A stretch of DNA of 64,000 bases from M0103 sp040386155 (lineage in GTDB: Bacteria; Bacteroidota; Bacteroidia; Flavobacteriales_D; Crocinitomicaceae), in the NCBI GenBank assembly GCA_040386155.1, contig JAZKFZ010000004.1, positions 124,001-188,000 of the forward strand. The letters run 5' to 3'. The notes beneath the pieces were generated by a model. The model did not search any database. It worked only from the letters and a program-made list of their open reading frames with translations, and was not told the origin of the DNA. The number at the start of each line of letters is the position of its first letter. Within the stretch, counting starts at the first letter, position 1. Made by a program: the position numbers and the translations under genes. Positions 54,989 to 62,926 of the stretch are shown one piece after another.

Positions 54989-56330
54989 AATTTTGTGTGT
55001 GATTGGAGTTCTTTTTGTTGCGACAAACCTCGTGGCACAATCAACTAGTGAGAAGTTGAAAAAAGAGCAAGACAAGTTGGAGAAAAAAATCTCCAATAAT
55101 AAGTCGCTGCTTACCAAAATGAAAACCAATACTGAAGCATCGCTTAACGAATTGCGCTTGATTGACAATCAAATTCAAACGCGAGAGGAATTGGTTCGCA
55201 ACTTCGATCATCAAATTCGAGGTGCTGAAATGAAGATTTCGGAGAAAGGAAATGAGGTTGAAAATCTAAATGCGCGCTTAGTTCGTTTAAAAGCTCAATA
55301 CAAAGACCTCGTTATTTACGCCTACAAACACCGCAACAAGTTTGGAAAAATGATGTTCATTTTCTCTTCCTCGAGCTACAATGAAGCGCAAAAAAGAAAT
55401 AATTATCTTTCTAAAATTTCGGAAGTTCAAGACAAGCAATTTAAGATTATTCGTCAGCACCAAAAGTTGATTGTCAACGAAATGGGACTTATCAAAGCAG
55501 AGAAGGAAAGTAAGTTAGTGGTACTTGACGAAAAGAAAAAAGAACGCGATCAAATTGCAGCAGACAAGCAGAAGCAAGAGCAGATTTACCAGAAATTCAA
55601 GAAAGAAGAAGGTACTTTGTCGGCAAATCTTCGCGAAGATGAAAAGAAACGTGAAATTTTGAAGCAGAAAATTAGCGCTGCCATCAAAAAGGAAATTCAA
55701 AATGCTGAAGCAAAACGAGTGAAAGCTGAAGAAGCTGCACGAAAAGAAGCTGCGAGAAAGGCTGCTGAGAAAGCGAAAAACACGGCAAGTACAAGTTCTT
55801 CAACAAGTAATACAGCGAGTAAAACAACAGCAACCCCTGCGAAACCAGAAACAACAGCCGCGAAGGAAGTTGTATTTACAGAAACAAAAGAAAGTTCTGC
55901 GCTATCAAAAAGTTTTGAAGCGAACAAAGGAAAGTTGCCTTGGCCAGTTGAAAAAGGGTCTATAACGGAAGGCTTTGGGAAGAATCCGCATCCAACCTTG
56001 CCAAATGTGTACACGAACAATAATGGGGTAGATATTTCTGCTCCAAAAAGCGCTCAAGTGCGATCCGTATTTGAAGGTGAGGTAACAAGTGTATTGAACA
56101 TTCCAGGAGCAGGAAAAGTGGTGATCATCAAGCACGGAAACTACCGAACGGTCTACAGTAATTTACAAGACACCTACGTTCAAATTGGTTCTAAAGTATC
56201 AACAAAGCAAGCTATTGGTTCATTGTTACCCTCTGATGGAAGTAAGGTTTCCTTAGCACACTTCGAAATTCACATGGTAACAGGTACGTTGGTACAGTGT
56301 ATCAACCCTAGTCTTTGGATTGCGAACTGA
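54972..56330 (+). CDS. EnvC-like LytM/M23-domain protein (degenerate; amidase activator type)
   Basis: This 452-residue exported protein has a signal peptide (MKSVNKILCVIGVLFVATNLVAQ) and long coiled coils at about 25-230 (KLKKEQDKLEKKISNNKSLL). An Ala/Lys/Thr-rich linker (about 235-315) is followed by a C-terminal LytM domain (about 325-452). The zinc ligands look incomplete: NNNGVDIS has Asn where the first His is expected, and SLAHFEIH lacks one His of HxH. Such degenerate domains activate peptidoglycan amidases instead of cutting cross-links, as E. coli EnvC does. It is convergent with the O-antigen ligase gene with a 5-nt gap. Confidence 0.92.
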   Translation: MKSVNKILCVIGVLFVATNLVAQSTSEKLKKEQDKLEKKISNNKSLLTKMKTNTEASLNELRLIDNQIQTREELVRNFDHQIRGAEMKISEKGNEVENLNARLVRLKAQYKDLVIYAYKHRNKFGKMMFIFSSSSYNEAQKRNNYLSKISEVQDKQFKIIRQHQKLIVNEMGLIKAEKESKLVVLDEKKKERDQIAADKQKQEQIYQKFKKEEGTLSANLREDEKKREILKQKISAAIKKEIQNAEAKRVKAEEAARKEAARKAAEKAKNTASTSSSTSNTASKTTATPAKPETTAAKEVVFTETKESSALSKSFEANKGKLPWPVEKGSITEGFGKNPHPTLPNVYTNNNGVDISAPKSAQVRSVFEGEVTSVLNIPGAGKVVIIKHGNYRTVYSNLQDTYVQIGSKVSTKQAIGSLLPSDGSKVSLAHFEIHMVTGTLVQCINPSLWIAN

Positions 56331-56335
56331 TCGAA

Positions 56336-57766
56336 TTATTGATTTCTTTTCAATCGTATCTCCATCGCAATAATTGCTGCGCACATTCCCCAAACTGGAA
56401 CAGCCGCCTTATCGGTATCTAGGAAGTTGTTTAGAATTCCATGAATGAAATAGGTGGAGAGTGATAAAATCATTGCCATCAATAACACGCGTGTTTCCCG
56501 ATCTTCTTTTGGAATTTTATAGTACAAGGTAATTGCCTTATAGAAGATGGCAATTACAATTAGAATCATGGCAATCGTTCCCGTGAAACCCATTTCAGCC
56601 AGTGGGCCTAAATACTCACTGTGCGCATTGCCTCCATCACCAAAGTTCGTTGAGATGATGGTCAGGTTTTCTGGTCGCTGAAAACGTGCGTACTCAAAAG
56701 CATAGGTTCCTGGTCCAAAACCAAAAAATGGCCTTTCTTTGAACATGGAAATTGCACACGACCAGCGATTGATTCGTTCCAAATTGGATGCATCCGTCGT
56801 TACGTTGGTTGCGCTCTGTAATCGTTCACCAAAATTTTCCGTCGTGTGTTCAAACTTATTGCGCTCCATTTCCATTTGAATACCGTCCCAGGCAAAAAAT
56901 AGATAGATTAAAGTTGCTAAACCAATACTTGCCAAAACACTAAATTTCACTCTAAACTCTATCAATGCCCAAATTCCCAAGGCAAGAATCACACTTAACC
57001 AAGCCGCACGTGTATAAGAGAAATAAAGTCCAACAAGTGAAATGAAGATGATTCCCAAAAGTATTGCCTGAAATAATGGGTTATATTTTCGGGCAAAGTA
57101 AAGTCCAAACACGATCGGAACTAACATTCCAATAGCAGCTCCATAAATAGTGTGATCTTTAAAGAAAGGCCACATTACCCAATGACTTTCCTTTTCTCCA
57201 AAACGATAGGAGGCGTGCTGCACGACCGTGTACATAATGGCAATTGACATTCCTATGGAAAATAACAGAAGAAAAGTGTGAATGTTTTTTGGTTTCAAAA
57301 ACACGCGAGAACCAAAAAATAGCATGGGAATAATAAACCACAATCGAGCGAGAAGAAATTTTACTGAAACCAATGGATTTGAGCTGGTAATACTTGTCAC
57401 CAAAATCCAAAAAAGATAGAATAAAACAGCCCAAACAATTGGATTTTTCCACGTTTCAGGTGGGATCAATTTATTCCGCAATTGATAAAACAAAATCAAG
57501 CCCATCAATCCACAAAGAAGTGGCTCTGTTGGAACGAAAAGTCCAAGTGAAAAATTGGTAAACTCCTCAATGTTAATAGAAAGTGGAGTTAAAAATGCCA
57601 CTAATAAAAAAGTGGATTCCATATAAAATAGCGCGAAATAGATGGCAATTAAACCGAGTGGAAACAAGGTATACTCAGCCTTATCTGTCAAAATAAAATA
57701 GGCAGCAAGCAATGCGAAGGCAAGACCTGCAAGCAGGATTAAACTATTTCGCCGGAAAAATTCCAT
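56336..57766 (-). CDS. O-antigen ligase/polymerase-like (Wzy_C domain) membrane protein
   Basis: The ATG at 57766 overlaps the upstream stop by one base (TGATG) and gives 476 residues with about 10-12 membrane helices. The long periplasmic loop with GFGPGTYAFEYARFQ ... DGGNAHSEYLGPLAEMGFTG is the Wzy_C/WaaL signature. It carries the conserved His-containing segment that is important for glycan transfer. It would ligate or polymerise lipid-linked surface polysaccharide. It is transcribed after the Wzz-like gene and forms a two-gene unit with it. Confidence 0.93.
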   Translation of the reverse strand: MEFFRRNSLILLAGLAFALLAAYFILTDKAEYTLFPLGLIAIYFALFYMESTFLLVAFLTPLSINIEEFTNFSLGLFVPTEPLLCGLMGLILFYQLRNKLIPPETWKNPIVWAVLFYLFWILVTSITSSNPLVSVKFLLARLWFIIPMLFFGSRVFLKPKNIHTFLLLFSIGMSIAIMYTVVQHASYRFGEKESHWVMWPFFKDHTIYGAAIGMLVPIVFGLYFARKYNPLFQAILLGIIFISLVGLYFSYTRAAWLSVILALGIWALIEFRVKFSVLASIGLATLIYLFFAWDGIQMEMERNKFEHTTENFGERLQSATNVTTDASNLERINRWSCAISMFKERPFFGFGPGTYAFEYARFQRPENLTIISTNFGDGGNAHSEYLGPLAEMGFTGTIAMILIVIAIFYKAITLYYKIPKEDRETRVLLMAMILSLSTYFIHGILNNFLDTDKAAVPVWGMCAAIIAMEIRLKRNQ

Positions 57767-58761
57767 CAAACTTTCGTTCTCAAGTCTTTAACTCTATCGC
57801 GTACAAGAAGTGCGAACGCAGCGAAAACAAATGCTCCCATGGTTGCTAAAAGCACAATAATCAATCGCTTTGGCTTATCTTTTTTATCAGCAACAACTGC
57901 TTTCTCAACAACAAATTTGTGATTAAACAAGGTATTGGCATCCGACTCAGCCTGCTCGTATGAGATCATAAAATCTTCCAACTTCATGATTTTTTCATTT
58001 CGCAACATTTCAAGTCCATCAAAGGTAGATCCGAATTTCATGTTGATGTCGATGGCTTTCTTGTACTCGACTTTATCTTGTGGACTTTTTGCGTCAATGT
58101 AGGCTTGAAAAAGATTCGCACGACTCTCTAGTGGCACAACACCAAGATCAGCAAGACTATCCAATTTCGCTAAGATATTCTTTCTTTCAGCTTCCATCAT
58201 TTCCTTTTTACGCTTATTGATTTCATAGGCTGGAAGGGTACGTTCGCGCACCATTTCATTCTTTACAGTATCAATTAAGTCCACAATTTTATTGGCCATA
58301 TCAGCCGCTAACTTTGGATCTTTGTCTAAAACATCGATTGAAATTGACCCATATCGTGTACGAACAAAAAAGAAGTTGTTACTATACGCTTGTACCAATT
58401 TGTGATGTTTATTGGCATCATTATCATCAATTTCGTAATGCTTATACAAATCGAATTGCTCAACAATCTTGTCACGAATTTTAGAGGAGGAAAGAATCTG
58501 AACCAATTGCTCTGCCGATTCTTCTTCTCCAAAGTCCATCGAAGAAGCTTTGGCATTTCGCGCCTCCGAAAACGAAACGGTACTTGTTGCTGAAGGGAAA
58601 ACGATTGCGGTAGATCGATAGATTGGAGTCATCAAAAGTGAGGCAATGATGGATACTACAAAAGCAATACTCGTGATGATGATGATGATTTTACGATTTT
58701 TCCAAAGGAATAGCAATAGATTGTCTCGTTCTTGACCTAAGTCAAAAGATTTTTCACTCAT
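57766..58761 (-). CDS. Wzz/GumC-like polysaccharide chain-length determinant
   Basis: This 331-residue inner-membrane protein has two helices (about 22-45 and 300-322) flanking a large periplasmic helical domain, the Wzz topology. Residues 46-85 (TPIYRSTAIVFPSATSTVSFSE) match the Wzz fold start. No tyrosine-kinase domain is fused. It would control chain length of the polysaccharide handled by the ligase/polymerase immediately downstream. Confidence 0.9.
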   Translation of the reverse strand: MSEKSFDLGQERDNLLLFLWKNRKIIIIITSIAFVVSIIASLLMTPIYRSTAIVFPSATSTVSFSEARNAKASSMDFGEEESAEQLVQILSSSKIRDKIVEQFDLYKHYEIDDNDANKHHKLVQAYSNNFFFVRTRYGSISIDVLDKDPKLAADMANKIVDLIDTVKNEMVRERTLPAYEINKRKKEMMEAERKNILAKLDSLADLGVVPLESRANLFQAYIDAKSPQDKVEYKKAIDINMKFGSTFDGLEMLRNEKIMKLEDFMISYEQAESDANTLFNHKFVVEKAVVADKKDKPKRLIIVLLATMGAFVFAAFALLVRDRVKDLRTKV

Positions 58762-58844
58762 TTGTTTTCAATTTAAGCAGTGCGAATTTACGCTTTCTAT
58801 TCTATTAACTGAATTGGCACTCGATTATTTTGTGGAGAGGAGAA

Positions 58845-60188
58845 TTAATTTTTCGCCAACCAAATTTTAAAAGTTGTTCCTTTATTGATAGAACTGGAGA
58901 TGTCGATTTTACCTCCATGTGCTTCGATCACTAATTTTACGTAGTAAAGACCCAAACCAAAACCCTTCACATTGTGCAAATTACCGGTTGGGACACGGTA
59001 GAATTTATCGAAAATCATTTTTTGATCTTCTTTTTTGATGCCGATGCCATTGTCGGTTATTTCAATTGTAATTCCTTTGCGATCGTCTTCTGTTTTTATG
59101 AAAATAGAAGGTTCCTTTTCACAATATTTCACGGCATTATCAAGCAAGTTGTAAATGACATTTGTAATGTGCACAGGATCACCAACAATGATTCCATCCG
59201 AAGCAATTAAGCTAAGTTGAATTTCACCGCCATTTTCCATTTGGTTGATTTCAAAATTTTCTCTGGCTTCCTCCAATAACTCATGCAGATTAATTTCTTC
59301 TTTTGAGAGCACTAAATGTTCTTTATCAAGTTTTGCAATGTTTAATACGCGTTCAACTTGTTGCTCTAGGCGTTTGTTTTCTTTGTAGATGATTCCAGCG
59401 TATCGCTTCAATTTCTCAGCATCATTGGAGAAATCTCCTCTTAACAATGTTTCGCTTGAAAGTCCAATAGTAGAAATTGGAGTTTTTAATTCGTGCGTCA
59501 TGTTATTAATGAAATCAGTTTTTATTTCTGATAAGCGCTTCTGACGTAAAATAATATAGAAAGCATAGCCGAAGAACAAGAAAATTAGGACAACGATAAT
59601 GGTGACATAGATCCATGGAGAAATAGCGCCTTCACCAGCTGTTAGCAACTTATCTTCCATCGAGGGAAAATGAACTGTGAAATAATGTCCATCATTTTTC
59701 CATTTCAAGTTGATGTAGGTTTGCTCGGAGATGGTATCGTTTTCAAGTGCGTAAAGCGTATCGCCAACATATTTTATCAAACTTCCAAAAACAATGGAGT
59801 CGTTGAAACAGTCGTAAATACCATATTGAAAATCTTGCCGAACATTTTGCGCGTAGAACTCTCTTTTTAGTAAAGTTTCTAAGTAAAATGGGTGTAATTC
59901 TTCGTTGATATCGGCTGTAAATGAATTGATATTTAGTTGATTCACTTTGCCATACAAATCTGAACTGTCACCTTTTTGATAGGAAATATCTCTCAAGACA
60001 TTTTTGAGCGCCAAGTTGACATTCTCAGAGAAATGCATCAAATTTAGACTGTCTTCTCGCTCTTGTATGATGATGTTTTTAGTTTGTACATCAATCGTTT
60101 TTCGAATCCAGATGATTTGAATAAATATGATGCTCACTAAGGAAATAATCCCTAGAAATACGAGCATATTTATTGTTCTGCGATTCAT
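58845..60188 (-). CDS. Membrane sensor histidine kinase
   Basis: This 447-residue kinase has membrane helices at about 8-28 and 192-214 flanking an about 165-residue periplasmic sensor. A HisKA dimerisation domain carries phospho-acceptor His232 in NMTHELKTPIST. The HATPase domain shows N (NVIYNLLDNAVKYCEK), G1 (DNGIGIKKED) and G2 (GFGLGLYYVKLVIEAHGG). The architecture resembles the RprX-type kinases of Bacteroidota. No response regulator is adjacent; the OmpR-type regulator at 6.4 kb is only a candidate partner. Confidence 0.94.
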   Translation of the reverse strand: MNRRTINMLVFLGIISLVSIIFIQIIWIRKTIDVQTKNIIIQEREDSLNLMHFSENVNLALKNVLRDISYQKGDSSDLYGKVNQLNINSFTADINEELHPFYLETLLKREFYAQNVRQDFQYGIYDCFNDSIVFGSLIKYVGDTLYALENDTISEQTYINLKWKNDGHYFTVHFPSMEDKLLTAGEGAISPWIYVTIIVVLIFLFFGYAFYIILRQKRLSEIKTDFINNMTHELKTPISTIGLSSETLLRGDFSNDAEKLKRYAGIIYKENKRLEQQVERVLNIAKLDKEHLVLSKEEINLHELLEEARENFEINQMENGGEIQLSLIASDGIIVGDPVHITNVIYNLLDNAVKYCEKEPSIFIKTEDDRKGITIEITDNGIGIKKEDQKMIFDKFYRVPTGNLHNVKGFGLGLYYVKLVIEAHGGKIDISSSINKGTTFKIWLAKN

Positions 60189-60213
60189 TGAGGTTTGTAA
60201 ATTTTACGTTTAG

Positions 60214-60519
60214 TTATGGTTTGCCATAATTCATCACCCAAGAGATCATTCCACCTTCCAAATTGTAAAGGTTAGTATATCCATGTGCTTCTTGCAGGTA
60301 TTGAATTGCATTTGCACTTCTCATTCCTGCTTTACAATGTACAACTACTTTTTTGTCTTTTGAAATTTCTGTGTAGCGATTTGGAATTTCTCCAAGTGGG
60401 ATTAAAACACCCTTTAAATTTGAATCACTAAATTCATAAGGTTCGCGAACGTCCACCAGTTGAAAATCCTCTCCTTGATTGATCCATTCTTGTAATTCTA
60501 CTACTGTAATTGATTTCAT
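60214..60519 (-). CDS. Single-domain rhodanese-like sulfurtransferase
   Basis: This 101-residue rhodanese domain has VDVREPYEF and the active-site loop VVHCKAGMRSANA with Cys62. It probably carries a persulfide sulfur in the cytoplasm. It starts 10 nt after the ferredoxin-NADP reductase gene, so the two may be one transcript and the reductase may supply electrons for a sulfur pathway (inference). The sensor kinase starts 25 nt after its stop. Confidence 0.93.
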   Translation of the reverse strand: MKSITVVELQEWINQGEDFQLVDVREPYEFSDSNLKGVLIPLGEIPNRYTEISKDKKVVVHCKAGMRSANAIQYLQEAHGYTNLYNLEGGMISWVMNYGKP

Positions 60520-60529
60520 ACTGATTGAA

Positions 60530-61540
60530 TTAGAATCCGGTAACCCCGTTGACTGTTGTATATTTCAATATATTTTTCTTGTCTGGATGAATTCGAGCAA
60601 AAGCAGATTGCACTGCCATTGTACCTTCATGGAATCCGCAAAGAATTAATTTCAATTTATTTTGGTACGTGTTAACATCTCCTATTGCATAAATCCCGGG
60701 AATGTTTGTAGAGTAATCCAAGGTGTCTACTTTGATGGCATTTTTATCGATTTCTAAACCCCAATCAGCAATGGGTCCAAGCGCTGGTTTTAAACCAAAA
60801 AGCGGAATAAAATGATCAGTATCAATAGTGATTTCTCCCTCTTTTTGATGTGTAACAATTACACTTTCAACTTTTCCATTTCCGTTAATTCCAGTTACTT
60901 CAGCTTCCGTCACAAGACGAATTTTACCTGTTTCCGCCATGTCGATTACCTTTTGAACTGAATCCAAATGTCCTCTAAACGAGCTGCTTCGATGCACTAA
61001 AACAACTTCTTTCGCAATGTTTTTTTCTGCTAGAAAGATCGACCAATCGAGTGCAGAGTCTCCACCCCCTGCAATCACGACTCTTTTTCCTCTGTAAAAT
61101 TCTGGGTCTTTAATAATGTACTCAACGCCCTTGTCCTCATAGCTATCTATTGATTCGATAGGTGGTTTGCGAGGTTCAAAAACACCCAATCCACCTGCAA
61201 TCATTACAATTGGGGCTTCGTGTTTCGTTCCTTTTACTGTGGTAACAATGAAGGTATTATCATCAGTTTTATCAATAGTAAGTGCCGCTTCACCAAGTGT
61301 AAACCCTGGTTTAAAAGGGGCAGCTTGCAACATTAAATTGTCTACTAATTCTCCAGCTAGCACGCTTGGAAATCCTGGAATGTCATAAATTGGCTTTTTC
61401 GGATAAATCTCTGAACATTGTCCTCCAGCTTGAGGCAATGAATCAATCAAATGGCAATGTAATTTCAGCAAACCAGCCTCAAACACTGTAAATAATCCAA
61501 CTGGACCAGCACCTATAATAATAATGTCTGTTTTAATCAT
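60530..61540 (-). CDS. Ferredoxin/flavodoxin-NADP+ reductase (thioredoxin-reductase-like type)
   Basis: This 336-residue flavoprotein has FAD motif IIGAGPVGLFTVFEAG at the N-terminus, GGQCSEIYPKKPIYDIPG and the NADP motif VVIAGGGDSALDWSIFLAE (about 160-178). The CxxC redox pair of thioredoxin reductases is absent, placing it with YumC-type ferredoxin-NADP reductases. It transfers electrons between NADPH and ferredoxin. A TATCTTTG box lies 4 nt before the ATG. Confidence 0.93.
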   Translation of the reverse strand: MIKTDIIIIGAGPVGLFTVFEAGLLKLHCHLIDSLPQAGGQCSEIYPKKPIYDIPGFPSVLAGELVDNLMLQAAPFKPGFTLGEAALTIDKTDDNTFIVTTVKGTKHEAPIVMIAGGLGVFEPRKPPIESIDSYEDKGVEYIIKDPEFYRGKRVVIAGGGDSALDWSIFLAEKNIAKEVVLVHRSSSFRGHLDSVQKVIDMAETGKIRLVTEAEVTGINGNGKVESVIVTHQKEGEITIDTDHFIPLFGLKPALGPIADWGLEIDKNAIKVDTLDYSTNIPGIYAIGDVNTYQNKLKLILCGFHEGTMAVQSAFARIHPDKKNILKYTTVNGVTGF

Positions 61541-61544
61541 GCTG

Positions 61545-61552
61545 CAAAGATA
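61545..61552 (-). promoter_or_regulatory. -7 box TATCTTTG upstream of the ferredoxin reductase gene
   Basis: This exact TAnnTTTG match on the minus strand is followed by CAGC and the ATG, so spacing is 4 nt and a leaderless start is predicted. Confidence 0.55.
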
Positions 61553-61656
61553 AGCAACAAACTTATTATGGAAAGGAACACCAATTAATCAAATTCAAGT
61601 AATTAACACAAATTAAGAGAGAATGTATTCCAAAGCTTACAAGTAGAAAATTTTCA

Positions 61657-61690
61657 AACACAGAGTGACAGAGTTTTGGAGTTCACAGAG
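61657..61690 (+). repeat. Left inverted repeat of the GxxExxY cassette
   Basis: This 34-nt arm begins AACACAGAGTGACAGAG and ends GGAGTTCACAGAG. It is 22 nt beyond the 3' end of the GxxExxY gene. Confidence 0.9.
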
Positions 61691-61712
61691 TTATTTTCTA
61701 CTTCTATTGTCA

Positions 61713-62105
61713 TCAAAACTTGCCATTAATTCGTCTACAAATACCATTTTTAAGGGATGCTTCGTTGAAATTTATTAGAAGTCCCAATTTTAGTCCAGAA
61801 AGTTTTAAATAACTCACAAGTTGCGCTTTATGAACTCTTAAAATGGTCTCTACTGATTTTAGTTCAATAATTATTAAATCTTCAACAATAATATCTGCCT
61901 TGTAATATTTCTCTAGGATTTCTCCTTTATAAACGATTGGTAGTTCTTCTTGTTGCTTGACAGATAACCCAGAATTTTCAAGTTCCTTCATCAAACATGT
62001 TTCATAAACAGATTCCATTAGTCCAGGACCTAATTCAGAATGGACTTCATAACAGCATTCAATTATTTTGTAGCTTAATTTGTTGTAATATTCTTCATCA
62101 ATCAT
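61713..62105 (-). CDS. GxxExxY family protein (putative PD-(D/E)XK nuclease)
   Basis: This 130-residue protein has the name-giving motif GLMESVYE (G-x-x-E-x-x-Y). A nuclease-like core follows, with an acidic residue in YKADIIVED and the E-x-K pair in IIIELKSVE; LINFNEASLKNGICRR closes the domain. Proteins of this family are widespread, small and often linked to repeats or mobile DNA. Catalytic activity and biological role are unproven. The gene lies wholly inside inverted repeats and has no clear promoter box. Confidence 0.92.
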   Translation of the reverse strand: MIDEEYYNKLSYKIIECCYEVHSELGPGLMESVYETCLMKELENSGLSVKQQEELPIVYKGEILEKYYKADIIVEDLIIIELKSVETILRVHKAQLVSYLKLSGLKLGLLINFNEASLKNGICRRINGKF

Positions 62106-62217
62106 TTCACTTTTTCTTATTTAAGTTAATGAAAAAGATGATTTAAATCCAAATGATTAGTGAAAAATTACTTTAATGTAAACTATTCAACAGCAACTCT
62201 CAATTTATTTAGTACGC

Positions 62218-62251
62218 CTCTGTGAACTCCAAAACTCTGTTACTCTGTGTT
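62218..62251 (-). repeat. Right inverted repeat of the GxxExxY cassette
   Basis: This 34-nt arm is the inverse of 61657-61690 with a single mismatch. It lies about 110 nt upstream of the GxxExxY start and 15 nt past the end of the TrmH-type gene. Confidence 0.9.
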
Positions 62252-62265
62252 GAAAAATAAACAGA

Positions 62266-62796
62266 TCAAATCCACTTCTTAGTAAACTCCCAAAGAACAA
62301 TTCCCGCGCAAACAGAAACGTTGAAACTATGTTTTGTCCCAAACTGTGGAATTTCAATGATATAATCGGAAGCATCAATAACAGACTGATCTACGCCATT
62401 TACCTCATTTCCGAACACTAAGGCAAAGCGATCATCTGCTAATTTATCGACATCTTGCAGTAAGGTTGTTTTTTCCGTCTGCTCAATCGTGCAAACCTTA
62501 ATGTTTTGTGCTTTTAGCTCAGCCACCAATTCATTAATGTTTTCTCGGTATTCCCACGTAATTGTTTCAGTGGCGCCAAGTGCTGTTTTTTGAATATCGC
62601 GATGAGGAGGTTGTGCTGTAATTCCGCAGAGATAAATTTTTTCCACATTCAAGGCATCTGCGGTGCGAAAAAACGAGCCGATGTTGTTCAAACTTCTAAT
62701 GTCGTTCAAGATGACAATAAGGGGAAATTTTTGTTGATGTTTAAATTCTTCCTCTGAAATTCGATCCAACTCCCACAATTTCAATTTTCGATTCAT
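62266..62796 (-). CDS. TrmH/SpoU-family RNA 2'-O-methyltransferase
   Basis: This 176-residue SPOUT enzyme has motif 1 LNDIRSLNNIGSFFRTADAL, motif 2 FALVFGNEVNGVDQSVID and motif 3 IEIPQFGTKHSFNVSVCAGIVLWEF, which form the trefoil-knot SAM site. It methylates a ribose in tRNA or rRNA. Target not determinable. It lacks the N-terminal substrate-binding domain of larger rRNA enzymes. A TAACTTTG box lies 4 nt before the ATG. It is divergent from mutS. Confidence 0.93.
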   Translation of the reverse strand: MNRKLKLWELDRISEEEFKHQQKFPLIVILNDIRSLNNIGSFFRTADALNVEKIYLCGITAQPPHRDIQKTALGATETITWEYRENINELVAELKAQNIKVCTIEQTEKTTLLQDVDKLADDRFALVFGNEVNGVDQSVIDASDYIIEIPQFGTKHSFNVSVCAGIVLWEFTKKWI

Positions 62797-62800
62797 GAAA

Positions 62801-62808
62801 CAAAGTTA
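62801..62808 (-). promoter_or_regulatory. -7 box TAACTTTG upstream of the TrmH-type gene
   Basis: This exact TAnnTTTG match on the minus strand is followed by TTTC and the ATG. The 4-nt spacing predicts a leaderless mRNA. Confidence 0.55.
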
Positions 62809-62926
62809 GAAAATATCAACTATCACTTCTCATTCCCAACATTGTTAATTTCTTTCGGTGTGCTATTAGCTTTCTGTCCACTAAATTTTCGCTAATTTTA
62901 GATTCCAATTTTTAACGTCCAACATC

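Larger units (their letters stand above)
61651..62256. mobile_element. GxxExxY cassette bounded by near-perfect inverted repeats
   Basis: The left repeat (61657-61690) and the reverse complement of the right repeat (62218-62251) match at 33 of 34 positions; similarity continues outward to 61651 and 62256 apart from one indel. Their core reads ACACAGAG...ACAGAG. The only ORF between them is the GxxExxY gene. The structure suggests a small mobilisable or transposed cassette of about 606 bp. No transposase or obvious target duplication was seen. Confidence 0.8.
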
